Below, one piece after another: positions 37,368 through 47,748 of a DNA stretch of 64,000 bases. The position numbers were made by a program, and so were the translations under genes. The notes under the pieces are model-generated. The model did not search any database. It worked only from the letters and a program-made list of their open reading frames with translations, and was not told where the DNA came from. This DNA comes from Rothia sp. (in: high G+C Gram-positive bacteria) (GTDB lineage: Bacteria > Actinomycetota > Actinomycetes > Actinomycetales > Micrococcaceae): the NCBI GenBank assembly GCA_030524105.1, contig JAUNHE010000002.1, positions 1-64,000 on the forward strand, read 5' to 3'. Position 1 is the first letter of the stretch; each line of letters opens with the position of its first letter.

Positions 37368-37952
37368 TTAAGCAGATTCTGGATCGGTTTCCGCTAGGCG
37401 CCAGGCTGGGTCGCAGCTACACTGCTCGACAGACCAGCTGGTTTTAATAAGGTCAAGAACCCGGTCCCCGATGGGATTAACTCCCCGGCCAACAGCCAGC
37501 GTATGGGCTAGTAGTGCGTGTAAACACTTAACCCGCTCGGGCATACCCCCAGCCGAAATACCCTCAATTTCCCTGACAGTTTCTAGGCCAGCCAGCTGGC
37601 CAATCCGCTCTCGCTGAGCCAGGTAGTCCCGGTGAGCTAACCGATACTGCTGCGCCAGGTGCTCATCCTGACCTAGTTGGGCTGTCATCTGGGCCATCAG
37701 CCCTTGAGCCTCCAGCCTGCTGACAGCGGTCGTTATAACCGGGTGGGACAGGTAAAAGACTGTAGGGAAGGGGCTAGCGTTAGACAGCCGAGGAGCTGTG
37801 GCTGCCACCAGGGGGTTAGCGCAGCGGCAGCGGGCCGGTATCTGCACCACATCTCTTACCGGTCGACCCAGCTGCCTGGTCAGTACACGAATATCTAAAG
37901 GACTGGGCTCTAGGGTCTCTCCACAGCCATCGGAGTCTTGTTCAGGGGTCAT
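37368..37952 (-). CDS. DUF501 family protein
   Basis: A 194-residue soluble protein with a conserved cysteine cluster (ARCRCANP near residue 45) followed by FPTVFYLSHP, a KCLHALLAHTLAVGRGVNPIG segment and a C-terminal CSCDP. This matches the actinobacterial DUF501 family, always near ftsB and ppx/gppA. Metal binding through the cysteines is likely; function unknown. Confidence 0.88.
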   Translation of the reverse strand: MTPEQDSDGCGETLEPSPLDIRVLTRQLGRPVRDVVQIPARCRCANPLVAATAPRLSNASPFPTVFYLSHPVITTAVSRLEAQGLMAQMTAQLGQDEHLAQQYRLAHRDYLAQRERIGQLAGLETVREIEGISAGGMPERVKCLHALLAHTLAVGRGVNPIGDRVLDLIKTSWSVEQCSCDPAWRLAETDPESA

Positions 37953-37988
37953 TTTATCCTTACATAAGCTGGCACAGAGCCTCTTTAC

Positions 37989-38534
37989 CTAGTTGCTACC
38001 GCTGCTTGCTGAGCCTTCAGTCTGCTGCCCGTCCAAGGCCGAGCGTTGAAAAGAGTTCCAGAGCTGAATAGTCCAGCTCTTCTGCGGTGCAGTTTTTGCA
38101 GCGGCAGAGGTGTCGTCGGCTACCTCGGAAGTATGGTCCTGACCCACCACAAGGTAGGCGGTTTCCCCTTCGGTGACGTAGTAAAGCCGGTTTCTGGCCT
38201 GCTGTTTAACGTAGTTATCATCATTCCACCAGTCCAGCTGAGTCTGCAAATCCTTATTTTCTGCCTCAAGCTGGCTGATATGGGCCTTGACCTGGTTAAT
38301 TTCGGCCTGCTGCTTCAAAAAAGTAGACAGGGGCGCGTAGGCGGCAATAGCAATAAAGGCTAGCACCGCTACAGCCAGTAAAAACCGACCCGAAAAAACG
38401 TGGGCAGCTACCGGTTCAGCCCTCTGCTGCTCCACCGAGCCCTGGTTCTGCCGGGGCTCGGTAAACCCGGCTAAAAGATGTGGAATCCGCCCCCGGCCGG
38501 ATGATCTTCTGGGGTCTTGCTCTTTACCTGCCAT
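37989..38534 (-). CDS. Septum formation initiator FtsB/DivIC family
   Basis: A 181-residue divisome protein: a basic cytoplasmic N terminus (about 48 residues), one membrane helix (52-75), a coiled coil with QAEINQVKAHISQLEAEN (85-112), the DDNYVKQQARNRLYYV motif typical of FtsB/DivIC, and a Ser/Gly/Gln-rich tail outside. It should bridge FtsL and FtsQ at the septum. Located between eno and DUF501, the usual actinobacterial arrangement. Confidence 0.9.
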   Translation of the reverse strand: MAGKEQDPRRSSGRGRIPHLLAGFTEPRQNQGSVEQQRAEPVAAHVFSGRFLLAVAVLAFIAIAAYAPLSTFLKQQAEINQVKAHISQLEAENKDLQTQLDWWNDDNYVKQQARNRLYYVTEGETAYLVVGQDHTSEVADDTSAAAKTAPQKSWTIQLWNSFQRSALDGQQTEGSASSGSN

Positions 38535-38657
38535 GTTTTAGCTACCTCTACTAGCCTATCCTTCTGTGCCAGACTATAGATTCTACCGCCTGCAAACCCA
38601 CAGCGACCGCTAAAAACAGGTCAGAACCTAAGATGCACCTGCCGGAAAAGGAGGGAC

Positions 38658-38690
38658 GGGCGCCCACCCCGCTTACAGGAGTGGACGCCC
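38658..38690 (-). terminator. Hairpin after eno
   Basis: Plus-strand arms GGGCGCCCAC (38658-38667) and GTGGACGCCC (38681-38690) pair with one G-T wobble. The hairpin starts seven bases past the eno stop and is followed on the minus strand by a short CTTTTCC run. Probably the eno terminator, perhaps partial since ftsB follows. Confidence 0.6.
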
Positions 38691-38697
38691 AATCAGC

Positions 38698-40002
<1,305 letters not shown>

Positions 40003-40186
40003 TTAAATGTAGATTGGCCGGTTATTCCCGGGCTGACTCTAGCAGAGCAACAGCCGGGCTTCTTCCACTAGCATTTTACCAATCTTTCCCACATAAGCAC
40101 ACAGGTTTTTTGGTTCTGTAGCTAAGAACTTTGCCAACTATCCCCTCCCAATCCCAATTTTCCCACCTATAACCACATATTTTTGC

Positions 40187-40846
40187 CTAACTTTGGATAA
40201 GGTCACGAGTAAAACTACGTAATGCCCGCTCAGCATCCAAGCCTTCCTGTTCAGCAGAAACAACCAGATTAAAGAGGAGAGCCCCTAGCTGCCGCTCATC
40301 CTTGACCCCTGCAGACTGCTGCTCCAGCGCAAGATCCACCCCGTGCTTACGGGCCCTAGCCGCCGTCTTCTGAGCCAGGGCTAGAGCCGGCAAGTGCGGT
40401 GGAATACCGTCAAAGGGCTGGCGTCGTTGCGGTTTCTCCTGCTCCTTAATGCGCTCCCAACGCTGATGGTCGTCCTCCTGCTGGCCCTGCTGGTCAGAAA
40501 AAACCTGCGGGTGACGACGCAGCAGCTTCTCGTTAAGGGCAGTAATAACCTCCAACATGCTAAAGCCACCCTGCCGATCAGAGACTTCACTGGCAATCCT
40601 GGCCTGAAAAACGACATGCAAGAGCAGGTCCCCCAGCTCTTCTGCCAGCAGGCCATAATCTACCTGAGCTGTCGCCTCGATAGCTTCGACCACCTCGTAG
40701 GTCTCCTCAATAAGGTAAGGGAGCAAGGAGCGGTGGGTCTGCTTCCTATCCCAGCTACATCCCCCCGGCGAGCGCAAGCGATCCATAAGCTTAAGAAGTT
40801 TAATAAACTCTGTTCCGACCTGCTCTTGGTTTTGCTCTCCAGTCAT
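40187..40846 (-). CDS. mazG: MazG nucleoside triphosphate pyrophosphohydrolase
   Basis: MazG hydrolyses (d)NTPs and aberrant nucleotides to monophosphates. SPGGCSWDRKQTHRSLLPYLIEETYEV with the EExxE metal site, then AEELGDLLLHVVFQARIA with ExxD, are diagnostic. At 219 residues it carries one catalytic MazG domain and a shortened second half. ATG start preceded by AAAGG; begins only three bases after the add stop, so the two are co-transcribed. Confidence 0.93.
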   Translation of the reverse strand: MTGEQNQEQVGTEFIKLLKLMDRLRSPGGCSWDRKQTHRSLLPYLIEETYEVVEAIEATAQVDYGLLAEELGDLLLHVVFQARIASEVSDRQGGFSMLEVITALNEKLLRRHPQVFSDQQGQQEDDHQRWERIKEQEKPQRRQPFDGIPPHLPALALAQKTAARARKHGVDLALEQQSAGVKDERQLGALLFNLVVSAEQEGLDAERALRSFTRDLIQS

Positions 40847-40849
40847 GTC

Positions 40850-42043
40850 TTAGCTGCCTTTCTCACTTGTCTGCTGCTGTATCAACTGTAGATAGGTTTG
40901 CTCTAGTGAGCTAAGCAGTGCCCCTTTTTGTTCTAGAGGTATAAAGGCTCCCTCAAGAGCGTTAACGGTGAGTTCAAAAAATTCTGCCGGCCCGTAGTTA
41001 AAGTTTTGGGCGAGCAGGGCAAACTCTTTGCTTAAGCTGGTGGAGCTCATAAGTCGGTTATCGGGGTTGACGGTGATACTAAAGCCTGCCTGTCGCATGA
41101 TCTCTATAGGGTACTCTCTTAGCTGGCTTGCGGGTCGACTAAAATCTAGTTTTCCCTTACTCCATCGGGGTGCTGCTCCGGTGTGCAGGTTTGACTGGGG
41201 GCAAAGTTCTAGGGTAATTCTGCGGTCCTTGATCCAGGTGGCCAGCGGTCCTAGGCGGATGCTGGCTGGGCCTTGCCCGGTCTTATCCTGGCGGTTTGGC
41301 TCTAGGGTCACGTCTTTGAGCAGGCTAATTCCGTGCCCTAGGCGTAGGGGGTGGCCGGCCAGGAGGGCATCCTGGATAGAGTCCAGCCCCGTTCCTTCTC
41401 CAACGTGCAAGGTGACGGGCATAAAATGCTGGGCTAGGTAGTCCAAGGCTGGCTGGTGGTCAGAGGCAGGATAACCCTGCTCGGGTCCTGCTAGGTCAAA
41501 GCCAACCACGCCGAGCTTGCGACAGGCTAGGGCAAGTTCTGCCACGGCTAGGGAGTCTGTTTGCTGACGCATAGCGCATAGAATCTGTTGGACCATGATG
41601 GGCCTGCCGGCCTGGCTGACCCTATCCATGCCGTCGTGCAGGCCATCAGCAACGGCCCTGACGGCTTCTTCCATAGTCAGCCCAGCCTGCCTGTGCAGTT
41701 GCGGGGCCCAGCGTACCTCTGCGTAGACCACTCCGTCAGCGGCTAAAGCTAGTACGTGTTCGTAGGCAACCCGGCGAAGCTGATAGGGTTCTTGCATAAG
41801 TGCCAGGGTGTGCCTGAATTTTTGGAGGTAGGCTTCCAGCGAGGGCCTCTGCCCGGTTTCTGCCTGCCCTAGGGGGGAAAACCAGGCAGTTAAGGCGCTG
41901 GCAGTCTGGGCCGGTAGCTGCCACTTGGCCTGCTGGGCTAAGTCCAGCAGGGTATCTATCTGCAGGCCACCGTCCAGGTGATCGTGCAGACTAATCTTGG
42001 GTAGGCTTTGTATCCACTGTAGATCTGAGCTAGTGTTCGACAT
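40850..42043 (-). CDS. add: Adenosine deaminase
   Basis: Deaminates adenosine to inosine. Zinc ligands in HDHLDG (residues 20-25), VTLHVGEGTG with the catalytic His-Glu, RLGHGISL, and LCPQSNLHTG are all present. Length 397 is longer than the usual 340 because of an insertion around residues 255-275. It belongs to the nucleoside salvage cluster upstream (cdd, deoA, BMP-type ABC importer). Confidence 0.94.
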   Translation of the reverse strand: MSNTSSDLQWIQSLPKISLHDHLDGGLQIDTLLDLAQQAKWQLPAQTASALTAWFSPLGQAETGQRPSLEAYLQKFRHTLALMQEPYQLRRVAYEHVLALAADGVVYAEVRWAPQLHRQAGLTMEEAVRAVADGLHDGMDRVSQAGRPIMVQQILCAMRQQTDSLAVAELALACRKLGVVGFDLAGPEQGYPASDHQPALDYLAQHFMPVTLHVGEGTGLDSIQDALLAGHPLRLGHGISLLKDVTLEPNRQDKTGQGPASIRLGPLATWIKDRRITLELCPQSNLHTGAAPRWSKGKLDFSRPASQLREYPIEIMRQAGFSITVNPDNRLMSSTSLSKEFALLAQNFNYGPAEFFELTVNALEGAFIPLEQKGALLSSLEQTYLQLIQQQTSEKGS

Positions 42044-42090
42044 TTTTCCTCTTTATCTGCCTAGCCGGATGTTTTGCTTATGTCGATCCT

Positions 42091-42129
42091 AAAATAAGAG
42101 AGCCGGGTTACCGTCACGGCAACCCGGCT
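42091..42129 (-). terminator. Intrinsic terminator of the low-complexity gene
   Basis: AGCCGGGTT (42101-42109) and AACCCGGCT (42121-42129) form a perfect 9-bp GC-rich stem, starting 14 bases past the stop on the minus strand and followed by CTCTTATTTT. Separates the low-complexity gene from add. Confidence 0.8.
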
Positions 42130-42142
42130 ACTGAGCTCATTC

Positions 42143-44614
42143 TTAGAAGGTCCAGGAAGTAAGGGCCTGGTTCATGTGCTCGGGGATGTTAGCCCCGGTG
42201 CGGGGGAACATGCGCAGCTCTTCGATGTACTGCTGGGCCGGAAGCTGATCCTTGTACTTAACGAAGGCTTCTTCGTTGGAGTAGTCGAAGGCGGCAACCG
42301 GAGGAATTCCCGGGGTAAAGTGCAGGCTCATAGCCAGAGGAGAGCCCGAGCCCTCCACATAGGAGTCAGACTTAAGCTGCAGAATATCCAGGACTTCTTC
42401 TGAGACAAGGTCAAAAGTTCTACGCTGATCCCAGAAGCCCCCGGTACGCACGTGGGTTAGGGCGTCATAGTAGGATCCCAGGGAACGGATTCTAATCAGA
42501 ACCGTGGAAACATCTCGGGCACTTCCATTGGGGCCAAAGAGGGCCTCGTGGGCTGCGCTCAGGCGGGAGACGATGTCTGCCTCGGTAAGAACCAAGTTGC
42601 CATCTGCCAGCTCACTTTCTTGGGACTGTTCCGGCGGCTCAGTGTAGGAAGGAGGGACGTCGTACTCTTCTGCGCTGGCCGGGATATCGCTGGACTGGCC
42701 AAATTGATCGTAGCTGCTCGACTCGTAGCTGCTTGACCCGTAGCTGGGCTGGTCCTGGGCTGTTTGCCCGTAGTCCGACTGATCATAGTCAGCCTGCTCA
42801 TAGCCGGACTCTTCCTGGCCTAGCGAGCCCTCTTCCTGCTGGCTGGACTCGTAGCTTACCTGGCTTACCTGCTGGTCTGCTTCCTCAGCGCTGTAGTCCT
42901 TTACAGGGGAAGAGCTAGCGGAAGTCTGCTCTAGCTTTTCTTCCTGTAACTGGCTGGTAGCGCTAGGATCAGCCTGATCCTGCTGAGCTGCTTCTGGCTG
43001 CCCTGCTGGATCTTCCTGCTGCCCGTTAGACTCAGCCAACTGGTCCTGCTGATCAGCAGGGTCAACCAGGGTAGCTGACGCAATAGAAATATCGCTTGCC
43101 GATGTGTAGGAGGCAGAGGAATAGAAACTGGAACCGCTGCTGCTCTGCGGGGAGCTGACTGAGTCGGCTTCGGGCTGCTGGGAATTCATGTCCAGAACCT
43201 GATCCGAGACAGGGTACTGGCTAACCCGGCCCTGACTACTCTGGTCTTCTTCTACCCGGGAGCTGGCAGCAGTTTGAGCAGCCTGGTCCTGCTCGTTAGC
43301 GGCAGCCCGGGATTTAGCGACAAAGTAGCTGGCGGCCCCTCCTGCAGCTAGACCACCGGCAAGGCCGGCCCCGGCAGCGGTAGTAGTAGTGGTAGAGGTC
43401 TGCTGACTCTGCTCAGATAGAGAATCCTGGCCTAGCTGGTCTTGGGCTAGCTGGTCCTGACTTAGCTGGTCCTGGGCGGCGTCTTTCTCCTCTTGGTCAA
43501 GCTGGGTAGAAGAGAGCTCAGCAGGGCTGCTTTCTGTAGTCTGATCGCTGCTGTACTGCAAGCTGCTTGGCTCTTGCTCACTGCTCTGAGCGTCAGCTTC
43601 AGCTTCAGCGACAAGGCTGCTAGCAGTAAAGTCCTTGGAATCAGCCTCGCCTTGGTCTTGGTCAGCTTCTTCAGTGGGTTCAGAGCGGTCCTGCCGATCA
43701 GCCAGCGGGCTGCTGCCCTCCTGATCGTCCAGCTCTGCCAGCTCAGCCTGATCCCGATCCGGGTAGGCTCCAGGCTGCGTCAGACTATCCTGATCAGCAG
43801 GCTGGTCCTGCAGGGGTGAAGCCTGCGCGGGCTGATGATCCGCAGCAGGCCTGTCAGCGGCACGGTTTGCCTTGCTGCCAAAGGCAACTTCAGAAAAACT
43901 TTCTTCTCGCTGTGCCTCGTCAAGGGAATTAACCCTCTCACCAATACGGACAAACCTCTCGCTGGGGTCTTCCATATGGTTTTCTGATCCAAGGGCAGGA
44001 CTAGCAGCCAGGCCCGCACTGACCGCTCCCAGGCCGGCGCTGGCTGACGCTGTCCGCTCAGAAGCTGCTGCCTGCTCAGTCTGGGCCGCTAGGTCAGTAT
44101 TCTGCTCTTGAGTCGTCAGGAAGCTACTGGGCTGGTCAGCCGCTTGACGTGCTTGAGCACTGGCGGGAGCCCTGTACTGCAAATTACTGGTTGAATTAGT
44201 CTCGTTGTTGAGGTACGAAGCCTGCACCAGGTAGTCAGACTTCTCAGCAAAATTGACGGCAATGAGAGCCCGGTTCCAGGCCCCCCGCTTACTTTTTTCT
44301 TCTTCCGTGTAGAGCCGGGCAACACCATCAAACCACTCATTACCGGGTACAACGGTCATTGACTCAGCTTCGATACCGTTCTTAAAAAAGGCCAGGTGCA
44401 TGTCGTTGCCGGACTGCTTGAGTTCCAGAGTAAGTTGGCCCTTGCCCTTAGTCCGCATAAGCTCTACAAGCTCATGCAGGCCACTGCCCTCTTGGAGTTC
44501 TTCTTCTACCCCAGCAACCGCTGAAGCCTTGGTCTCATCTGAAGCAAATTTCTTAAGAGGTGACTCAGTCGCCTCATCGGACTCGTCCTTCTTATGGCGA
44601 TTGAAAATTCCCAT
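42143..44614 (-). CDS. Large Gln/Ser/Asp/Tyr-rich low-complexity protein with two folded ends
   Basis: An 823-residue protein I cannot name. It starts MGIFNRHKKDESDEATES and has a folded N-terminal domain (about 35-155), then more than 500 residues of Gln, Ser, Asp, Glu, Ala and Pro, with tyrosine-rich stretches such as SYGSSSYESSSYDQFGQS, then a folded C-terminal domain (about 685-823) ending in YIEELRMFPRTGANIPEHM. That ending resembles the YezG/DUF600 immunity-type fold as I remember it; this is weak. A Gly/Ala-rich hydrophobic patch (about 409-432) interrupts the linker. No signal peptide. ATG at 44614 has AAGAGAG upstream; an ATG at 44689 would overlap deoA. It sits inside the nucleoside salvage cluster. 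Confidence 0.8.
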   Translation of the reverse strand: MGIFNRHKKDESDEATESPLKKFASDETKASAVAGVEEELQEGSGLHELVELMRTKGKGQLTLELKQSGNDMHLAFFKNGIEAESMTVVPGNEWFDGVARLYTEEEKSKRGAWNRALIAVNFAEKSDYLVQASYLNNETNSTSNLQYRAPASAQARQAADQPSSFLTTQEQNTDLAAQTEQAAASERTASASAGLGAVSAGLAASPALGSENHMEDPSERFVRIGERVNSLDEAQREESFSEVAFGSKANRAADRPAADHQPAQASPLQDQPADQDSLTQPGAYPDRDQAELAELDDQEGSSPLADRQDRSEPTEEADQDQGEADSKDFTASSLVAEAEADAQSSEQEPSSLQYSSDQTTESSPAELSSTQLDQEEKDAAQDQLSQDQLAQDQLGQDSLSEQSQQTSTTTTTAAGAGLAGGLAAGGAASYFVAKSRAAANEQDQAAQTAASSRVEEDQSSQGRVSQYPVSDQVLDMNSQQPEADSVSSPQSSSGSSFYSSASYTSASDISIASATLVDPADQQDQLAESNGQQEDPAGQPEAAQQDQADPSATSQLQEEKLEQTSASSSPVKDYSAEEADQQVSQVSYESSQQEEGSLGQEESGYEQADYDQSDYGQTAQDQPSYGSSSYESSSYDQFGQSSDIPASAEEYDVPPSYTEPPEQSQESELADGNLVLTEADIVSRLSAAHEALFGPNGSARDVSTVLIRIRSLGSYYDALTHVRTGGFWDQRRTFDLVSEEVLDILQLKSDSYVEGSGSPLAMSLHFTPGIPPVAAFDYSNEEAFVKYKDQLPAQQYIEELRMFPRTGANIPEHMNQALTSWTF
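42708..42752. repeat. 15-bp tandem repeat (Ser/Tyr units)
   Basis: Three in-phase units beginning TCGTAGCTGCTCGAC (42708), TCGTAGCTGCTTGAC (42723) and CCGTAGCTGGGCTGG (42738), the last diverged. They encode the Ser-Ser-Tyr repeats of the low-complexity protein. Because the unit is a multiple of three, copy-number change keeps the frame. Confidence 0.7.
43431..43475. repeat. 15-bp tandem repeat (QDQLx units)
   Basis: Three consecutive 15-base units (starting at 43431, 43446 and 43461), each like CCTAGCTGGTCTTGG, encode the pentapeptide repeat QDQL plus Ser, Ala or Gly in the low-complexity protein. A degenerate TAG/TGG trinucleotide run (43379-43396) encoding poly-Thr lies close by. Confidence 0.7.
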
Positions 44615-44675
44615 ACCACTCTCTTTTCTAACACTTGTATATACTTGCATGTCAGCTTCGAGGTTACCGACAAAG

Positions 44676-45977
44676 CTAGTTAGACTCAACCCTACCTAGA
44701 ATAAGTGGTTGTCTTTGGTAATGCTCGCCCACACTGAAGGCATTTTCTAAAGAATTTAAGGCTCTTTCCAGCCGCTGCGGCTGATCGGTCTCCAAAGTCA
44801 GCAAAGGCTGGCCGCGCTGGACCCTGTCCCCCGGCTTAGCGTGCAACCTTACACCGGCAGCCGCTAAGACCTGCTCCTCTTTGCGGGCCCGGCCTGCACC
44901 CAGCCTCCAGGCGCAGACCCCCACAGCTAAAGCGTCCAGGCGGGTAAGAATCCCAGAAGACTCGGCGTAGACAGTCTGGCTTTCTTGCGGCCGCGGCAGC
45001 GGGGCATCTGGGTCTCCGCCTTGAGCCCGGATCATCTGCCGCCAAGAATCCATAGCTCTGCCGTCAGCTAAAGCGGCAGCCGGATCCTCATCCACCCCGC
45101 AGGCTCTGAGCATGTGCTCAGCCAAGGCCAAAGTTAACTCCACCACATCGGCCGGGCCGGCCCCGGATAAGACCTCTACCGCCTCCTGCACCTCGCAGGC
45201 GTTGCCTACCGTCAGCCCCAGAGGAGTATCCATATTGGTCAGTAAGGCGGAGGTCTTTAAGCCAGCGTCCTGACCCAGGTCAACCATCTTTTCAGCCAGA
45301 ATTCGGCCCTGGTCAAGATCCTTCATAAAAGCCCCCGAACCCACCTTGACATCTAAGATCAAAAAATCTGTTCCTTCAGCAATTTTCTTAGACATGATGG
45401 AACTGGCAATCAGGTCGGTAGATTCCACGGTAGCGGTCACGTCGCGTAAGGCATACAGTTTTTTATCGGCAGGGGCCAGCTGATCTGAAGCAGCACAAAT
45501 GACTGCACCACTGGTCGCCAGGATCTCCTTAAGCCGCTGCTCCGACAGGTTAGCCTGCCAGCCAGGGATGGCCTCCAATTTATCCAAGGTACCGCCGGTG
45601 TGGCCTAAGCCCCTCCCGCTTAACTGGGGAACAATCACCCCAAAAACCGAAAGCAGCGCCGCTAAAACCAGGGTGATCTTATCCCCTACCCCGCCGGTTG
45701 AATGCTTGTCGCAGCTGGCAATTTTTCCGGCAGGCCCAACCAAAGAAGAAAAATCCATACGCTGGCCCGAAGCGATCATAGCCTGCGTCCAACGGCTCAA
45801 TTCTGCCCGGCTCATGCCCCTAAAATAGATGGCCATAGCCAGGGCACTCATCTGCTCATCGGCCACCAGCCCCCGGGTATAGGCATCAATCACCCAGTCA
45901 ATCTGGGCATCCTGCAACTGCTGCCCTTCTCGTTTACAGCGGATAATATCCACCGCATCAAACTGAGCATCTGTCAT
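44676..45977 (-). CDS. deoA: Thymidine (pyrimidine-nucleoside) phosphorylase
   Basis: Phosphorolyses thymidine/deoxyuridine to base and deoxyribose-1-phosphate. DKHSTGGVGDK (residues 90-100) is the phosphate/substrate loop, SGRGLGHTGGTLDKLE follows, and LDVKVGSGAFMKDL completes the active site. Length 433 fits. Placed directly after cdd in the nucleoside cluster, so deaminated pyrimidine nucleosides would be its substrates. Confidence 0.95.
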   Translation of the reverse strand: MTDAQFDAVDIIRCKREGQQLQDAQIDWVIDAYTRGLVADEQMSALAMAIYFRGMSRAELSRWTQAMIASGQRMDFSSLVGPAGKIASCDKHSTGGVGDKITLVLAALLSVFGVIVPQLSGRGLGHTGGTLDKLEAIPGWQANLSEQRLKEILATSGAVICAASDQLAPADKKLYALRDVTATVESTDLIASSIMSKKIAEGTDFLILDVKVGSGAFMKDLDQGRILAEKMVDLGQDAGLKTSALLTNMDTPLGLTVGNACEVQEAVEVLSGAGPADVVELTLALAEHMLRACGVDEDPAAALADGRAMDSWRQMIRAQGGDPDAPLPRPQESQTVYAESSGILTRLDALAVGVCAWRLGAGRARKEEQVLAAAGVRLHAKPGDRVQRGQPLLTLETDQPQRLERALNSLENAFSVGEHYQRQPLILGRVESN

Positions 45978-46019
45978 CTCTGCTGCTGCCTCCTTGTCAG
46001 TGCACCCTGCTCATTCAGT

Positions 46020-46460
46020 CTACCCGGCCGAGGACTTCAAATCCTCCGGCCCAAAGGCCTGCGGCAGTAAGTGCTCCAAGGGGGTGTTACCAGCAGGGCC
46101 AGCAAGCAGCATTCCCGGCAGGCTATGTTCACTGAGCAGCTGCCGGCAACGTCCGCAGGGCAGCAATAGCTGCCCTTGACCGTCCACACAGACAAAAGCC
46201 AGCAGCTTACCGGCCTCCAGTCTAAAAAGATCACTGATCAAAGAGCACTCTGCGCACAGCGTTAAGCCAAGGGAAGCATTTTCGATATTGCAGCCACTAA
46301 CTATCTGACCAGAGCTGGTTAGGGCGGCCGCCCCTACCGCATACCCCGAATAAGGGCAGTAGGCCTGCCGCATAGCAGCAACTGCCCGGTCACGAAGCAG
46401 CTGCCAGTCAATCCGGCCCGGATCCACCGCAGGCTCCCGACCCTTATCGATTGCTGCCAT
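46020..46460 (-). CDS. cdd: Cytidine deaminase
   Basis: Converts cytidine and deoxycytidine to (deoxy)uridine. Zinc ligands C69, C102 and C105 and the catalytic E71 are visible in LTLCAECS and PCGRCRQ. The usual CAER is CAEC here. Length 146 is a little above the typical 130. It starts only four bases after the permease stop and precedes deoA, so import, deamination and phosphorolysis genes form one operon. Confidence 0.94.
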   Translation of the reverse strand: MAAIDKGREPAVDPGRIDWQLLRDRAVAAMRQAYCPYSGYAVGAAALTSSGQIVSGCNIENASLGLTLCAECSLISDLFRLEAGKLLAFVCVDGQGQLLLPCGRCRQLLSEHSLPGMLLAGPAGNTPLEHLLPQAFGPEDLKSSAG

Positions 46461-46464
46461 AAAA

Positions 46465-47748
46465 CTAACCTTTCAGGTAGGGTTTACCGGCTGCAGCCGG
46501 GCCACGGGAACGCCCCACTAAACCGGCAACAGCAAGAATTGTAATCAGGTAAGGCAGCATAGCCAGCAACTCCGTGGGAATCGAAGCACCTAGGAGCGCA
46601 AGAATATACTGAACCTGTAAAGAAAAACCAAAGAGAAGCGAAGCAGCCAGGGCACCCAGGGGTTTCCAACGACCAAAAATCAGGGCAGCCAGGGCGATAT
46701 ATCCCTGACCAGCAGTCATATTGGTGTTAAAGGAAGAAACCGACACCAGGGTAAAAAAGGCCCCGCCCATGCCCGCAACACAGCCAGCCAGCAGTACGTT
46801 TGTAGAGCGTAACCGGTTGACAGCAACACCTAAGGTATCGGCAGCCTGCGGATGCTCACCAACGGCCCGGGTACGCAAACCCCAGGCAGTTTTACGCAGG
46901 GCCCACCAGATCAAGCCCACCACCAGGTACATAAGGTACACAAGAAGAGACTGGTTAAAAAGCACCGGTCCCAACAGCGGAATCTGAGACAGAACAGGAA
47001 TCTCAATAAGGGGAAGCTTAGGGGCAGAATTAAGCGTCTGCGCATTGGGTTCTAAAAGCCGGACAAAAAGGAAACCCGTCAAGCCAGAAACCAAAACGTT
47101 AACAACCACACCTACAATAGTTTGGTCAACCGCGTACTTGATAGAGAAGACAGCTAAAACTAGGGAAACCAAAGCTCCCCCAGCCATAGCAGCCAGCAGG
47201 CCCACCCAAGCATTACCGGTCATAGAACCAACCAGGGCTGCTGAAAAAGCCCCAAAAAGAAGCTGCCCTTCAATGGCAATATTAATAATGCCAGACTTCT
47301 CACACAGCAAACCCCCCATCGACCCAAAAATCATGGGGATAGACAGGGCTAAGGCTCCCGAAAACAGATTAACCAAAGAAATATCCGAGCTCCGGGCAGA
47401 ACCAATTGCCCAAACCAGCAAACCGCTCACCAGCCCAGCCCAAAAAATCAGGGTATAAACAAGGGGTAATTTTCTGCCCCGATACAGCAGAAAACAAGAA
47501 TAAAGAGCTATAGCCAGTAGCAGCAGGGACAGCAACCAACCGGTTACTCCTGCCGAAAGCACCAGATCCGGTAGCTTAATCCAGTCTAGGCCGTCATTCA
47601 GTCGAAAGGTAACCTGGCCGCTAGGGGCCCGCACTCCCAAGAGGAAAACTGCCAGCAAGGCCAGCAGCAGCAGGCTAAGGGGCTCCTTTTTTTTGACGGC
47701 AGCTGAGCCAGCAGAGGAGGCTGTTCGATCAAGTACAGGGCTTGTCAT
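46465..47748 (-). CDS. Nucleoside ABC transporter permease (second)
   Basis: A 427-residue permease with about ten hydrophobic segments and the branched-chain-amino-acid/BMP-type permease core MIFGSMGGLLCEKSGIINIA (about 138-157) and AVGEHPQAADTLGV. The equivalent genes in other bacteria are the nucleoside ABC permeases (NupQ/YufQ type). ATG overlaps the preceding permease stop (ATGA). Confidence 0.9.
   Translation of the reverse strand: MTSPVLDRTASSAGSAAVKKKEPLSLLLLALLAVFLLGVRAPSGQVTFRLNDGLDWIKLPDLVLSAGVTGWLLSLLLLAIALYSCFLLYRGRKLPLVYTLIFWAGLVSGLLVWAIGSARSSDISLVNLFSGALALSIPMIFGSMGGLLCEKSGIINIAIEGQLLFGAFSAALVGSMTGNAWVGLLAAMAGGALVSLVLAVFSIKYAVDQTIVGVVVNVLVSGLTGFLFVRLLEPNAQTLNSAPKLPLIEIPVLSQIPLLGPVLFNQSLLVYLMYLVVGLIWWALRKTAWGLRTRAVGEHPQAADTLGVAVNRLRSTNVLLAGCVAGMGGAFFTLVSVSSFNTNMTAGQGYIALAALIFGRWKPLGALAASLLFGFSLQVQYILALLGASIPTELLAMLPYLITILAVAGLVGRSRGPAAAGKPYLKG

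Noticed and set aside
42708..43475. Repeats in the low-complexity gene as a CRISPR array
   Set aside because: Units are 15 bp, adjacent without spacers and in frame with a protein.
43493..43819. Plus-strand frames inside the low-complexity gene
   Set aside because: They are shadows of the Q/S-rich coding sequence and lack ribosome sites.
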